NCBI GenBank assembly: GCA_016709025.1
Contig: JADJEQ010000009.1
Location: forward strand, 62,001-126,000
Direction: 5' to 3'
Length of the DNA stretch: 64,000 bases
Origin: Bacteroidales bacterium
GTDB lineage: Bacteria > Bacteroidota > Bacteroidia > Bacteroidales > Lentimicrobiaceae
The first letter of the stretch is position 1; each line of letters starts with the position of its first letter. Under the pieces are notes generated by a model. It saw nothing but the letters and a program-made list of their open reading frames with translations. It ran no database searches and was not told the DNA's origin. Positions 26,566 to 34,707 of the stretch are shown here, piece by piece. Both the position numbers and the translations under genes were made by a program.

Positions 26566-26772
26566 ATGAAAAACATGAAGAAAGTCAGGTCCTTGCAAGG
26601 ACAGAACCAGAAAACGATACAGTCAATCACCCCCCAGATTTCCGCTACCTGCGGCTCTATCAAAGGGAAGTATGCTGTTGTTCTGGATGGTGGAAAAACA
26701 ACAATCTTTATTTCGGATAAAAGTCTGGAAGCCGAAACGATTGAAAGATACAACCAGAGAAGAGGCCGTTAA
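26566..26772 (+). CDS. Small basic hypothetical protein
   Basis: 68 residues, rich in Lys, Arg, Gln and Thr, with a beta-hairpin-like middle (GKYAVVLDGGKTTIFISD) and a helical, charged end (SLEAETIERYNQRRGR). No Cys pair, signal peptide or membrane segment. Not a family I recognise. Composition and codon choice look like a real gene, but two other frames of similar length overlap it, so the call is tentative. Which of the two close Met codons (26566 or 26575) starts it is unclear. Confidence 0.5.
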   Translation: MKNMKKVRSLQGQNQKTIQSITPQISATCGSIKGKYAVVLDGGKTTIFISDKSLEAETIERYNQRRGR

Positions 26773-26789
26773 TAAAAGTAGATTGGGGA

Positions 26790-27745
26790 GGATGGGAATT
26801 TCTAATTTCTAATATCTAATTTCCAATTAAATACAAATTCAGATGCAGGTTTTAATTGACAATCATTATCAATAAGACCAATGCACCCTGACCTGAAACA
26901 GCCTGTAGGAAAAGTAACTTCAAAGAGAATAGGAAGCTGATTAGTCCCGGTTGTCTTTTTTATACATTAGGAAAAATGTGACTTCCTTCTGATGAAATGC
27001 AGGTATATTTACGGGAATATTTATTTTCACGGATTTCCTGATGAAAAGCAACAGGGATGCGACATATCGCATCCCTGTTGCTTTTTATCATAACAGCGTG
27101 TATTTTTAGCTTGTTATGACGATTCAGGTAACTCCTGTCACAATATATCAGACAAGGTGACAAACCTGCCCGCCGAAACAGCGTGAGGTGGGGGGATGGG
27201 AGACCAGGGGAAACTTTAATTTACAATTTTACTACACATGCCTTGAGCACTATGCCCATTGCGAAGAAGGGACGAGGGACGCAAAATGGGGACGAGGGAC
27301 GATTTACATAGGAAAATCCTACTCCAATTTAGCAGACAAGGAGACAAGGAGACAAGGAGACAAGCCTGCCCGCCGCAACGGAGTGAAGGAGGGGAGACAG
27401 GACTAAGAAACTGAGGGACTAAGAGACTAAGGGACTAAGAGACTAAGAGACTAAGAGACTAAGAGACTGAGAGACTGAGAGACTGAGGGACTGAGAGAAT
27501 AAGAGATGAGTAGTGAGAGTGAGTGGTGAGTAAAGTGAGTGAGTGAGTGAGGGAGGGAATAGGAGAACTTGAGAAGAATCAACAAATCAGCTCCCAGCTA
27601 ATCGATAAATTTGCTAATCAGCTAATTGGCTTGCTAATTGACTAATCCTCAATCCTCGATCTGAAATCCAAAATCTGCAATCCAAAATCCGCAATCAGTG
27701 CAAGCCCTTTTGCCCTGAGCTCTGTGCCCTGCGCCCTGCGCCCTG
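26790..27745. repeat. Large intergenic repeat mosaic between convergent genes
   Basis: About 950 bases without a convincing gene. TTTCTAA units (26798-26825), a REP-like palindrome (27044-27085), a unit containing ACAAACCTGCCCGCCG (27160-27195) repeated at 27350-27390, GGGACGA 7-mers (27270-27302), an inverted copy (27289-27341) of 4115-4167, AGACAAGG 8-mers (27333-27363), an AGAGACTA 8-mer array (27405-27500), a GAGT tetramer run (27508-27556), GCTAATCA-like words (27595-27645), AATCCAAAATC words (27665-27695) and AGGGCGC 7-mers inverted (27712-27747). Confidence 0.88.
27044..27085. repeat. REP-like palindrome, copy at 27 kb
   Basis: 21-bp arms centred between 27064 and 27065 with one mismatched pair. 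The core GGGATGCGACATATCGCATCCC has the same layout as the 8.3-kb palindrome but a different stem sequence. It lies in a gap between convergent genes. Confidence 0.85.
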
Positions 27746-27747
27746 AG

Positions 27748-29361
27748 CTAATTATAAAGCTTATTCCGTTGCTCTTTCAGCTTCTCGTCCGAAATGTAGT
27801 CATCGTAATCCATCAGTTTGTCGATCATGCCTTTAGGCCCGATTTCAATAATCCGGTTACAGACAGTCTGGATAAACTCGTGGTCGTGCGACGACATCAG
27901 GATATTGCCTTTAAATTTGATGAGCGTATTGTTGAACGCCTGAATCGACTCAAGGTCAAGATGGTTGGATGGGGTATCAAGTAACATCACATTGGCATTC
28001 CGGATCATCATGCGGGCAATCATACAGCGCACTTTCTCTCCACCCGAAAGTACATTGGCTTTTTTGTAGATTTCTTCACCTGAGAAGAGCATTTTGCCCA
28101 GAAAACCGCGCAGGTAAAGCTCTGTAGTATCCTGCGAGAACTGTCCAAGCCAATCGGTCAGGGTGAGGTCATTTTTGAACAGGTCTTCGTATTCCAGTGG
28201 CAGATAAGCCTTCAGAATGGTTTGTCCCCATATAAAAGAGCCACTGTCAGGCTCATCATGACCCTTCAGTATCTCGAAAAGAGCAGTCATGGCCCGGGTG
28301 TCCCTTGAAAGAAATACAATCTTGTCATCCTTCATCATGGTGAAATTCAAGTCTTTGAACAACAGGGCGCCGTTTATGCTCTTAGTCAGGTTTTTAACCT
28401 CAAGTATGTTGTTGCCCGGCTCGCGTTCCGGAGTAAAAATAATGCCCGGATATTTGCGGGTAGATGGTTTTATTTCTTCAATATTCAACTTTTCGATCAT
28501 CTTTTTGCGGCTGGTGGTCTGCTTCGATTTCGAAGCATTGGCGCTGAAACGGGCTATGAATTCCTGAAGCTCTTTTTTGCGTTCTTCCGCTTTTTTATTC
28601 TGGGTTTGAAGTTGCCTGAGCGCCAATTGACTCGATTCATACCAGAAGGTATAATTTCCTGCAAACATCTGCACCCTGCTGAAATCAATATCGACAATAT
28701 GTGTACAAATGGAGTCCAGGAAATGCCTGTCGTGAGAGACTACCAGAACCGTGTTATCAAAATTTGAAAGGTATCCTTCAAGCCAGTTAACAGTTTCGAG
28801 GTCAAGATCGTTGGTAGGCTCATCGAGCAGGAGATTGTCGGGTTTGCCGAAAAGTGCCTGGGCAAGCAGTACCTTCACCTTTTCTTTACCATCGAGCTCG
28901 CTGACTAATTTCTCATGAAGGTGCTCTTTGATACCTAAACCGCTCAAAAGGCTACCAGCTTCACTTTCGGCGTTCCATCCGTTCATTTCAGCGAACTTTT
29001 CTTCCAGCTCAGATGCCCGGTGGCCATCGTCTTCGGTAAAATCAGTTTTCGAATAGAGGGCATCCTTCTCATGCATTACCCTCCAAAGTTCTGTATGACC
29101 CATTAAAACAGTGGAAATTACTGTGTATTCATCAAATTCGGAGTGGTTCTGCTTAAGCACCGACATTCTTTCACCTGGAGCCATGCTTACGGTGCCTTTC
29201 ATATTGTCAATATCACCCGAAAGCATCTTTATAAAGGTTGATTTCCCTGCTCCGTTTGCACCGATAATACCGTAGCAGTTGCCGGGCGTAAAATTCATGT
29301 TTACATCCTGAAAGAGTATGCGTTTCCCGAACTGTATGCCCAGGTTTGAAACTGTAATCAT
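27748..29361 (-). CDS. ABC-F family ATPase (YbiT-like) with one degenerate nucleotide site
   Basis: 537 residues, two ABC domains joined by the ABC-F linker, no membrane segments. These proteins act on the ribosome. Domain 1 has a normal Walker A (GANGAGKST) and Walker B (LLLDEPTNDLD), but its signature is SELDGKEKV instead of LSGGQ. Domain 2 has a normal signature (LSGGEKV) but no Walker A lysine (FLSRDTRAMTA) and LLDTPSNHLD, with Thr for the catalytic Glu. Since each site pairs one domain's Walker motifs with the other's signature, one composite site is intact and the other is lost on both faces. Overall similarity is to E. coli YbiT, whose second domain is intact. Read from a consensus promoter at 29411-29440. 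Confidence 0.9.
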   Translation of the reverse strand: MITVSNLGIQFGKRILFQDVNMNFTPGNCYGIIGANGAGKSTFIKMLSGDIDNMKGTVSMAPGERMSVLKQNHSEFDEYTVISTVLMGHTELWRVMHEKDALYSKTDFTEDDGHRASELEEKFAEMNGWNAESEAGSLLSGLGIKEHLHEKLVSELDGKEKVKVLLAQALFGKPDNLLLDEPTNDLDLETVNWLEGYLSNFDNTVLVVSHDRHFLDSICTHIVDIDFSRVQMFAGNYTFWYESSQLALRQLQTQNKKAEERKKELQEFIARFSANASKSKQTTSRKKMIEKLNIEEIKPSTRKYPGIIFTPEREPGNNILEVKNLTKSINGALLFKDLNFTMMKDDKIVFLSRDTRAMTALFEILKGHDEPDSGSFIWGQTILKAYLPLEYEDLFKNDLTLTDWLGQFSQDTTELYLRGFLGKMLFSGEEIYKKANVLSGGEKVRCMIARMMIRNANVMLLDTPSNHLDLESIQAFNNTLIKFKGNILMSSHDHEFIQTVCNRIIEIGPKGMIDKLMDYDDYISDEKLKEQRNKLYN

Positions 29362-29410
29362 TTATGATTGTGTTAATTATAAATTGTGGCAATGTAATAT
29401 TTAAGGGGTG

Positions 29411-29440
29411 CAAAGGTAGGCATTAAATATTAGAAACAAA
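29411..29440 (-). promoter_or_regulatory. Putative promoter of the ABC-F gene
   Basis: On the minus strand: TTTG (29440-29437), 18-nt spacer, TACCTTTG (29418-29411), an exact consensus match, 50 bases upstream of the start codon. Confidence 0.6.
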
Positions 29441-29595
29441 GCTGGTCATCAAAGGTATATAAAACCTGGAAGGCAATTGGTGGGTTGTTGCTGCCAATCG
29501 TAAAAATCAGACGGTGCCTGTTCAAGGTAAGGGGCGGTTTCCTGCAGCACAACGACTGCTCGTAATACAAGTGATTTGTATATAGTTATATACAG

Positions 29596-30621
29596 CTATT
29601 TGTCTATAAGCGGAATAAACAAATGAATATCCAATGCTTCCAGGAACCTCTGAAGGCTATACCCCGGTGCGTTATTTTTCAGCCATTCTTCTTTCTGACT
29701 GGTATATCGTTGGGTTTCGGACAAACGGTTAAAAGTAAGCAACTGGATGGATGAGCGGGGAAGCTTTTTATTCCAGTATTCAGGATTTAACTTTACGACT
29801 GGCTGAGGACCGGGTATTGGTGTAATTTTTAAAAATGGGCTGCGTTCGTCATAAGTATTGTTATAAGCCCATCCATCACGTTCCGATTCTGAAAACTTAG
29901 CATATTCAGCTTCAATATATTCTAAGACCATATCGGATTGAAATTTATCAGGGTGAAGTTGCCAGTATTCGATCAGCAATTCAGCCAGCTCACGAAATTT
30001 AACCGGCAGGTAATACGGAGGCCGCTCTGGATTATAAACAACAATCTTTTCGCTGCCGTACCTGTCAATCCCATTTCCAAGTTCCTCCTTTTCTCCCTCA
30101 ATGTATATGAAATCACTAAGTTTATCGCTAACGCTCTTCCATTTTTCGTAATTAAAGCCCTCTTTGGTTTTTTCGGTTGGTTTAGAAGCCCCGAGGCTAT
30201 AGTTGCCACCGAAAACATTGTTCAGGCTATTTACTTTAATACTCCAGCTGGGTGGTTCAATTTTATAAAACTGAGCCTGCCCTTTATCCATAAACCAATC
30301 ACCAAATCCAAACCGAATCAGACAGGGAATTCCATATCCAAATTTATCCGGGCAGTTTTCTGCAAAAACATAGGTTTCACAGTTAAATCCTTTCTGATCA
30401 ACAAATACCGGATTCTTACGGACAAATTCGGTAATGGTTGTAATTTTCTGATAATTGGCGGTTGTTTCTGCTTTCGTGAATCCACAATCGTAGTGCGTGT
30501 AAACACCCCAGTCGATTAACCTGAAAGTGCCCGGATGGTCAGTAATAAGCGGGTAATCCTGTGCCTGAACGGCTGAAATAGTGCAAATTGTTCCGAGCAG
30601 AGTCAATAGAATTTTCTTCAT
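29596..30621 (-). CDS. Exported hypothetical protein
   Basis: 341 residues from the Met at 30621, which places a signal peptide (KKILLTLLGTICTISAVQAQ) at the N-terminus; an ATG seven codons upstream is possible. No recognised domain. Visible features are aromatic-rich segments (FGFGDWFMDKGQAQFYKI, EPPSWSIKVN), four cysteines between about 46 and 100 (YDCGFT, FNCETY, ENCPDK, IPCLIR) that could form two disulfides in the periplasm, and a proline-rich strand near residue 275 (KITPIPGPQPVV). No lipobox or T9SS tail. It stands alone between the ABC-F gene and the following exported protein, both on the same strand but more than 150 bases away. Confidence 0.7.
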   Translation of the reverse strand: MKKILLTLLGTICTISAVQAQDYPLITDHPGTFRLIDWGVYTHYDCGFTKAETTANYQKITTITEFVRKNPVFVDQKGFNCETYVFAENCPDKFGYGIPCLIRFGFGDWFMDKGQAQFYKIEPPSWSIKVNSLNNVFGGNYSLGASKPTEKTKEGFNYEKWKSVSDKLSDFIYIEGEKEELGNGIDRYGSEKIVVYNPERPPYYLPVKFRELAELLIEYWQLHPDKFQSDMVLEYIEAEYAKFSESERDGWAYNNTYDERSPFLKITPIPGPQPVVKLNPEYWNKKLPRSSIQLLTFNRLSETQRYTSQKEEWLKNNAPGYSLQRFLEALDIHLFIPLIDK

Positions 30622-30782
30622 AGTCTGGGTATTAAACATCAAGGCTACTTTTATTGGGAACTGTCAAACATTGTCATCCCGATTTGGAATTTGTTGCAAT
30701 TCACCTATGCCATGAAAATGCTTTAAATTGGAAAAAAGAATAAATATTGGTTCCTGCAGGAATTCAAATCAGCCTCAGCCGG

Positions 30783-31775
30783 TTATTCAGTGCGGTAAAG
30801 TTTATACCTGTATGCTTCCATCAGGTAGCCAAGGTATTGCTCAACAGCCTGAATGGAATACATTCCTTTCCCGGTTGTCATCAGAGCAGTACCTGTTTGT
30901 GCCGCGGTTACCTGAAACTGGATTTCCTCAAGTCTGTCGTAATCTGGCAATGCTTTGGTATAAGATTCTTTACTCTGAGCGATAAATTCAAGCATCCTTG
31001 GTGTGAATTTCAGACAGAAGGCATCCTGCTTTTCATGAATTTGCTTTATTACTCTTTCAGCATGGTCAACATCGGCCTGTGTGGAGCCTTCGCCGTCGTT
31101 GATGCTGTTGAGCTCGGTGTACAGAGGCTTAAGACTGTTCTCCAATGCCGCTTTTGCAACTTCTGCTTCCTGATCAAGGGCTTTGTATTGCTGCCTGAGT
31201 TGATTCTCCATCTCTGAAACTTTACTCCTCAGCGTTGATTGTTCCGAGACCAATTCGTACAGCATCATATTTGTCTGATTTACACCCTGATTCTGTCCGG
31301 GATTGGCCTGGGCTGCAGCCATTTGCTCAGCAGTATAGCCCTGGGCCCATGCCTCCTTTTCTGCTTCACTTTTATTGCTGAGGTTTTTGGCTTCATCGAG
31401 CGATATGTTGGTTTGCTGTTGCATCATTTTATTGGCCATAGCCTGAACTTCAGCATCCGTCATTTCTTCCCCGTTTTGCAACCTTTTGATGTCTTCGTCC
31501 GACATGCCGGAATTCTTCATCATATTGGATTTCATCTGCTCCTCATTACCTTTCATGTATTTCTCTGTCTCCTCGCTTCGGTTTTGAGCATCCTCATGTA
31601 TTACAGACGAAAGTTCTTTAACACTGCCTTCAAAAGCATCCTGAATTCCGCCTTTTGATTTACATATGTCTGCCGGAACACCGGGAGCCTTTTTCATGTA
31701 TCCGGCAGCGGTGGTTTGTGCAGATAATACCTGTGTAAGACACAAGGTGATGATTGTCAGAACAAAGTTTTTCAT
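30783..31775 (-). CDS. Exported hypothetical coiled-coil protein
   Basis: 330 residues with a signal peptide (KNFVLTIITLCLTQVLSAQ). The mature part is almost entirely helical, rich in Glu, Lys, Gln, Met and Ala. It has a Met-rich stretch (MKSNMMKNSGM, ANKMMQQQ) and a likely coiled coil around residues 175-240 (LRSKVSEMENQLRQQYKALDQEAEV). Single cysteines occur at about 38 and 255. No known domain. It lies 34 bases downstream of the OmpA-domain gene at 31809-33122 on the same strand, so the two are probably co-transcribed and it may work with that envelope protein. Confidence 0.7.
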   Translation of the reverse strand: MKNFVLTIITLCLTQVLSAQTTAAGYMKKAPGVPADICKSKGGIQDAFEGSVKELSSVIHEDAQNRSEETEKYMKGNEEQMKSNMMKNSGMSDEDIKRLQNGEEMTDAEVQAMANKMMQQQTNISLDEAKNLSNKSEAEKEAWAQGYTAEQMAAAQANPGQNQGVNQTNMMLYELVSEQSTLRSKVSEMENQLRQQYKALDQEAEVAKAALENSLKPLYTELNSINDGEGSTQADVDHAERVIKQIHEKQDAFCLKFTPRMLEFIAQSKESYTKALPDYDRLEEIQFQVTAAQTGTALMTTGKGMYSIQAVEQYLGYLMEAYRYKLYRTE

Positions 31776-31808
31776 TTTGAGAATTTTTACAGAACAACTT
31801 AACTTTGA

Positions 31809-33122
31809 TTACATCTTTATAAACTCAACTCTGCGGTTCAGGGCTTTATTGGCAGGCGTATCATTGGGTGCAACGGGCTGACCTTCGCCCAGACCATCGG
31901 TAACCAGCCGATCCCCTTTTACATTGAATGATTTAACCAGCTCATTTTTAACGGCAGCTGCCCGTCGCTTCGACAGGTCGAGGTTGGCCGCATCGGCTCC
32001 ATCGCTGTCGGTAAAACCCAGTATTTTAACTTTTACGTCGGGTACTTCATTCAAAATATCGGCGATACTCTTAAGTGTTCCATATGATTCAGGCTTCACA
32101 ACATCCTTGTTCACATCGAAATAGATGCCGTAGGTAACCAGTTTGCCGTCGGTCATCAGTTTGTTGCGCATATCGGGGGCCCCTACGGCAATACGCACGT
32201 TGGTGATCATGGCAGCACCATATTCAAACCGGAGCCTGTCAGGTTTTACGCAACCGGTAGGGAAAGCCTTTGCAGCATCAAAAAGCTTATTCTGGTTCTG
32301 GTAGAGACGAACCCTCGATTTCTGGACCCATATCGCGATATGGTATTTCGTATTTATTTTTTCTTTAAACTCATCTCCTTCCTTAAACCCTGAAATTTTC
32401 GCTGCCATGCACTCATCTCCATAAAGCCAGGTCGAATATCCCGGTCTTCCGAAATACTCAATCCCAAACTTAAATCCTCCTTTCCCCGGAGCAGAGCCTC
32501 CATCCCAGGCTTTAGCATTTTTTGACTGCATCAACCGCATATTCCAGCCTGACATTCTATCGCCCTCTAATCCACCTATCGGAACGATATCAAATTCAAT
32601 GGTATAGTTGTCGGGCAAATTGAGAAGGGCATCTGTCCAAACACATTCATTCATCACGAATTTCATCCATTGACCAGGGTACAGATTGGTGGTTACCACT
32701 TCGGCCGAACCATTGGTATTCCACAATGCCGGAAAGTCGCCAATTGCATCCTGGCTGAAATCATCATAAAATATCACTGTTTCACCAGGGATAAAATCAT
32801 ACTTTGAGTACGATTGCAGCGAAGTCTGTTCCTGCGGATTTTCGGATTTACTTTCAGTTGAAGGAACATCAGCGGATTTTTTCTGATCTGCTTTGCCGGT
32901 TTCAGGAGTGCCTGTCTGATCTTTATCATTTTTCTTGTTTTTCCCGGTAACTCCGTCTTCAACCGCGTCCAGTCCTTTATCAATGCCTTTGTCGATGTTT
33001 TGATTTACCCGGTTAACCGTTTTGGTTTCAACTCTTTTCGGGACATTGATGATCTGGGGCGAACCATTGATAGCCAGCCCAAGGGAAAAAACGGATAAGA
33101 ATACTCCATCCAGCGTTTTCAT
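31809..33122 (-). CDS. OmpA-domain envelope protein, paralogue 1
   Basis: 437 residues. A weak signal sequence (about 1-22) is followed by a charged, low-complexity linker (about 30-105, KNKKNDKDQTGTPETGKADQ type), a beta-sandwich of about 200 residues (YSKYDFIPGETVIFYDDFSQDAIGDFP...; concanavalin/LamG-like in appearance) and a C-terminal OmpA domain (about 320-437) with GIYFDVNKDVVKPES, ILGFTDSDG, LSKRRAAAVKN and LNRRVEFIK, which binds peptidoglycan. It probably links outer membrane or periplasmic matter to the cell wall. It shares layout and long identical motifs with the next gene upstream (33465-34547), a tandem duplication. TAGTTTTG on the minus strand (33180-33173) may be its -7 box. 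Confidence 0.85.
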   Translation of the reverse strand: MKTLDGVFLSVFSLGLAINGSPQIINVPKRVETKTVNRVNQNIDKGIDKGLDAVEDGVTGKNKKNDKDQTGTPETGKADQKKSADVPSTESKSENPQEQTSLQSYSKYDFIPGETVIFYDDFSQDAIGDFPALWNTNGSAEVVTTNLYPGQWMKFVMNECVWTDALLNLPDNYTIEFDIVPIGGLEGDRMSGWNMRLMQSKNAKAWDGGSAPGKGGFKFGIEYFGRPGYSTWLYGDECMAAKISGFKEGDEFKEKINTKYHIAIWVQKSRVRLYQNQNKLFDAAKAFPTGCVKPDRLRFEYGAAMITNVRIAVGAPDMRNKLMTDGKLVTYGIYFDVNKDVVKPESYGTLKSIADILNEVPDVKVKILGFTDSDGADAANLDLSKRRAAAVKNELVKSFNVKGDRLVTDGLGEGQPVAPNDTPANKALNRRVEFIKM

Positions 33123-33361
33123 GGTTTTAAGTTTAATGAGTTAGTATTAGGGTTGTATTATTTTGATGACAACAAAACTAATTCATGCAACTCCGACAAG
33201 CATCCCTGTTTTAAGGGGTTTTTATTTCAAAGATAATCTCATGGCAACTTATATGTAAATGTATAGAACTTCTTGCCTGAGTCAAACTATTTCTGATTGT
33301 TTTTTAAGGCAATTTAATGATGGCTTGAGTTTTTTAAGTGCTTTAACTCCTTTAAAAAAGA

Positions 33362-33387
33362 ACGGCAATCCTGGTGAAGATTGCCGT
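33362..33387 (-). terminator. Intrinsic terminator after OmpA paralogue 2
   Basis: Stem ACGGCAATC (33362-33370) and GATTGCCGT (33379-33387), loop 8 nt. On the minus strand it is followed by TTCTTTTTT (complement of 33353-33361). Confidence 0.8.
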
Positions 33388-33436
33388 GATGGTCAGGCCA
33401 GAAGATTGAAATGGTAAATTGTACAATGTAGTCTGA

Positions 33437-33453
33437 CAGGATATCGCATCCTG
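33437..33453. repeat. Decayed REP-like palindrome
   Basis: CAGGATATCGCATCCTG: six-base arms around a partly symmetric centre. It matches the inner part of the 27-kb palindrome. It lies 12 bases past the stop codon of OmpA paralogue 2. Confidence 0.5.
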
Positions 33454-33464
33454 GTGGATAATGT

Positions 33465-34547
33465 TTACAACTTTATAAACTCTACCCTCCTGTTCATGGC
33501 TTTGTTAGAGGGCGTATCATTGGCTGCTACCGGCTTAGTTTCGCCCAGACCATCCGATTCCAGGCGGGAGGCATCAATCCCAAAAGTTTTAATGAGTTCA
33601 TTTTTTACGGATGCATCGCGGCGTTTTGAAAGGTCGAGGTTGGCAGCATCAGCTCCGTCGCTGTCAGTATATCCAACTATCTTAATACGAACATCCGGGT
33701 TTTCTTTCAGCACATCGGCAATGCCTTTTAGTGTTCCGTAGGATTCGGGTTTCACCACATCCTTGTTTACATCGAAATAAATGCCATAACTCACAAGTTT
33801 GCCTTCGGTAAGAAGTTTATTGCGCATGTCCGGCATCCCTGCAGCTACCCTGAAATTTGAAATAATCGGGCCTGATTCTCCCCACAATTCAAAACGCATC
33901 TGATTGGTCTGAAAACCAGGCTTGAATACTTTGGGCAGGTCGAAAATCTTTACCTGATCCTGATAAACCCTGAGCCTTGTTTTCTGAACCCAGAAAGAGA
34001 GCCGGTATTTTTTACCAGCTTCCATGGTCGCATTTTCATTTTCTCCGTTAATGGTATATCCCTCTTCATTGTAGGCACTGTAAGTAGCACGGTAACCAAA
34101 ACTCATTTTTATACCTCCATTGAGTCCGGGCACAGCTCCACCTTCATTCAGATCCTTCGGATTCTGCGCACTGTACAAATAAAAGCCGTATTCAAAACTT
34201 ACGTTACTTTCATCAACCGCATACGGAATTATATCAAATTCAATGGTATAATTTTCAGGTAACATAATCCCTTCCTCAATAGCAACACATCCTTCACCAA
34301 TCATTTTAAACCAGTTGCCCGGATAACGGTTATTGGTAATTACCTCTCCCGAAGCAGTCGTATTCCAGTTTGGCGGAAAATCACCAACTGCAGTTGTTGT
34401 GAAATCATCAAAATACAATACTTTTTCGCCCGGAATAAAATCAAATTTGGAGTATGTCTGCATGGTTTCCTGTGAGAAGCCGGACAAATTCAGGCCAACG
34501 ATGGCGCAAATAATCAATAAAGCTTTCATTGTTTTCAGTGTTTTCAT
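33465..34547 (-). CDS. OmpA-domain envelope protein, paralogue 2
   Basis: 360 residues. Signal peptide about 1-25 (start at the first or the seventh-codon Met), then directly the same beta-sandwich as paralogue 1 (YSKFDFIPGEKVLYFDDFTTTAVGDFP) without its charged linker, then an OmpA domain (about 245-360; GIYFDVNKDVVKPES, IVGYTDSDG, LSKRRDASVKN, MNRRVEFIK). Identity with paralogue 1 is highest in the OmpA domain and in the lead-in PDMRNKL. The sandwich may bind a glycan or protein ligand while OmpA anchors to peptidoglycan. It is followed by its own terminator, so the two copies are separately transcribed. Confidence 0.86.
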   Translation of the reverse strand: MKTLKTMKALLIICAIVGLNLSGFSQETMQTYSKFDFIPGEKVLYFDDFTTTAVGDFPPNWNTTASGEVITNNRYPGNWFKMIGEGCVAIEEGIMLPENYTIEFDIIPYAVDESNVSFEYGFYLYSAQNPKDLNEGGAVPGLNGGIKMSFGYRATYSAYNEEGYTINGENENATMEAGKKYRLSFWVQKTRLRVYQDQVKIFDLPKVFKPGFQTNQMRFELWGESGPIISNFRVAAGMPDMRNKLLTEGKLVSYGIYFDVNKDVVKPESYGTLKGIADVLKENPDVRIKIVGYTDSDGADAANLDLSKRRDASVKNELIKTFGIDASRLESDGLGETKPVAANDTPSNKAMNRRVEFIKL

Positions 34548-34630
34548 TGTTTCGGTTTTAGATTGTATAAATGTATAAAACTATTCATGATGTGGAACCG
34601 CAAAATTAACCCGGTGATTTTTTAATGATA

Positions 34631-34676
34631 TCCCTGAAATCAGGGATTTATTATCGACACGAATGCTATACATTTG
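34631..34676 (+). promoter_or_regulatory. Putative promoter with adjacent inverted repeat, TPR-kinase gene
   Basis: TTTA (34647-34650), 18-nt spacer, TACATTTG (34669-34676) resemble the Bacteroidetes promoter. Immediately upstream, TCCCTGAAATCAGGGA (34631-34646) is a 7+7 inverted repeat with a 2-base centre, placed where an activator or repressor could bind. Confidence 0.4.
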
Positions 34677-34707
34677 CTTTAGTGATATTCAATAATTAAG
34701 GTTGCCG

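Noticed and set aside
26484..26720. 78-codon frame overlapping the small basic protein
   Set aside because: Composition (clustered Cys and Trp, no domain) is less protein-like than the 68-residue frame at 26566; one of them at most is real.
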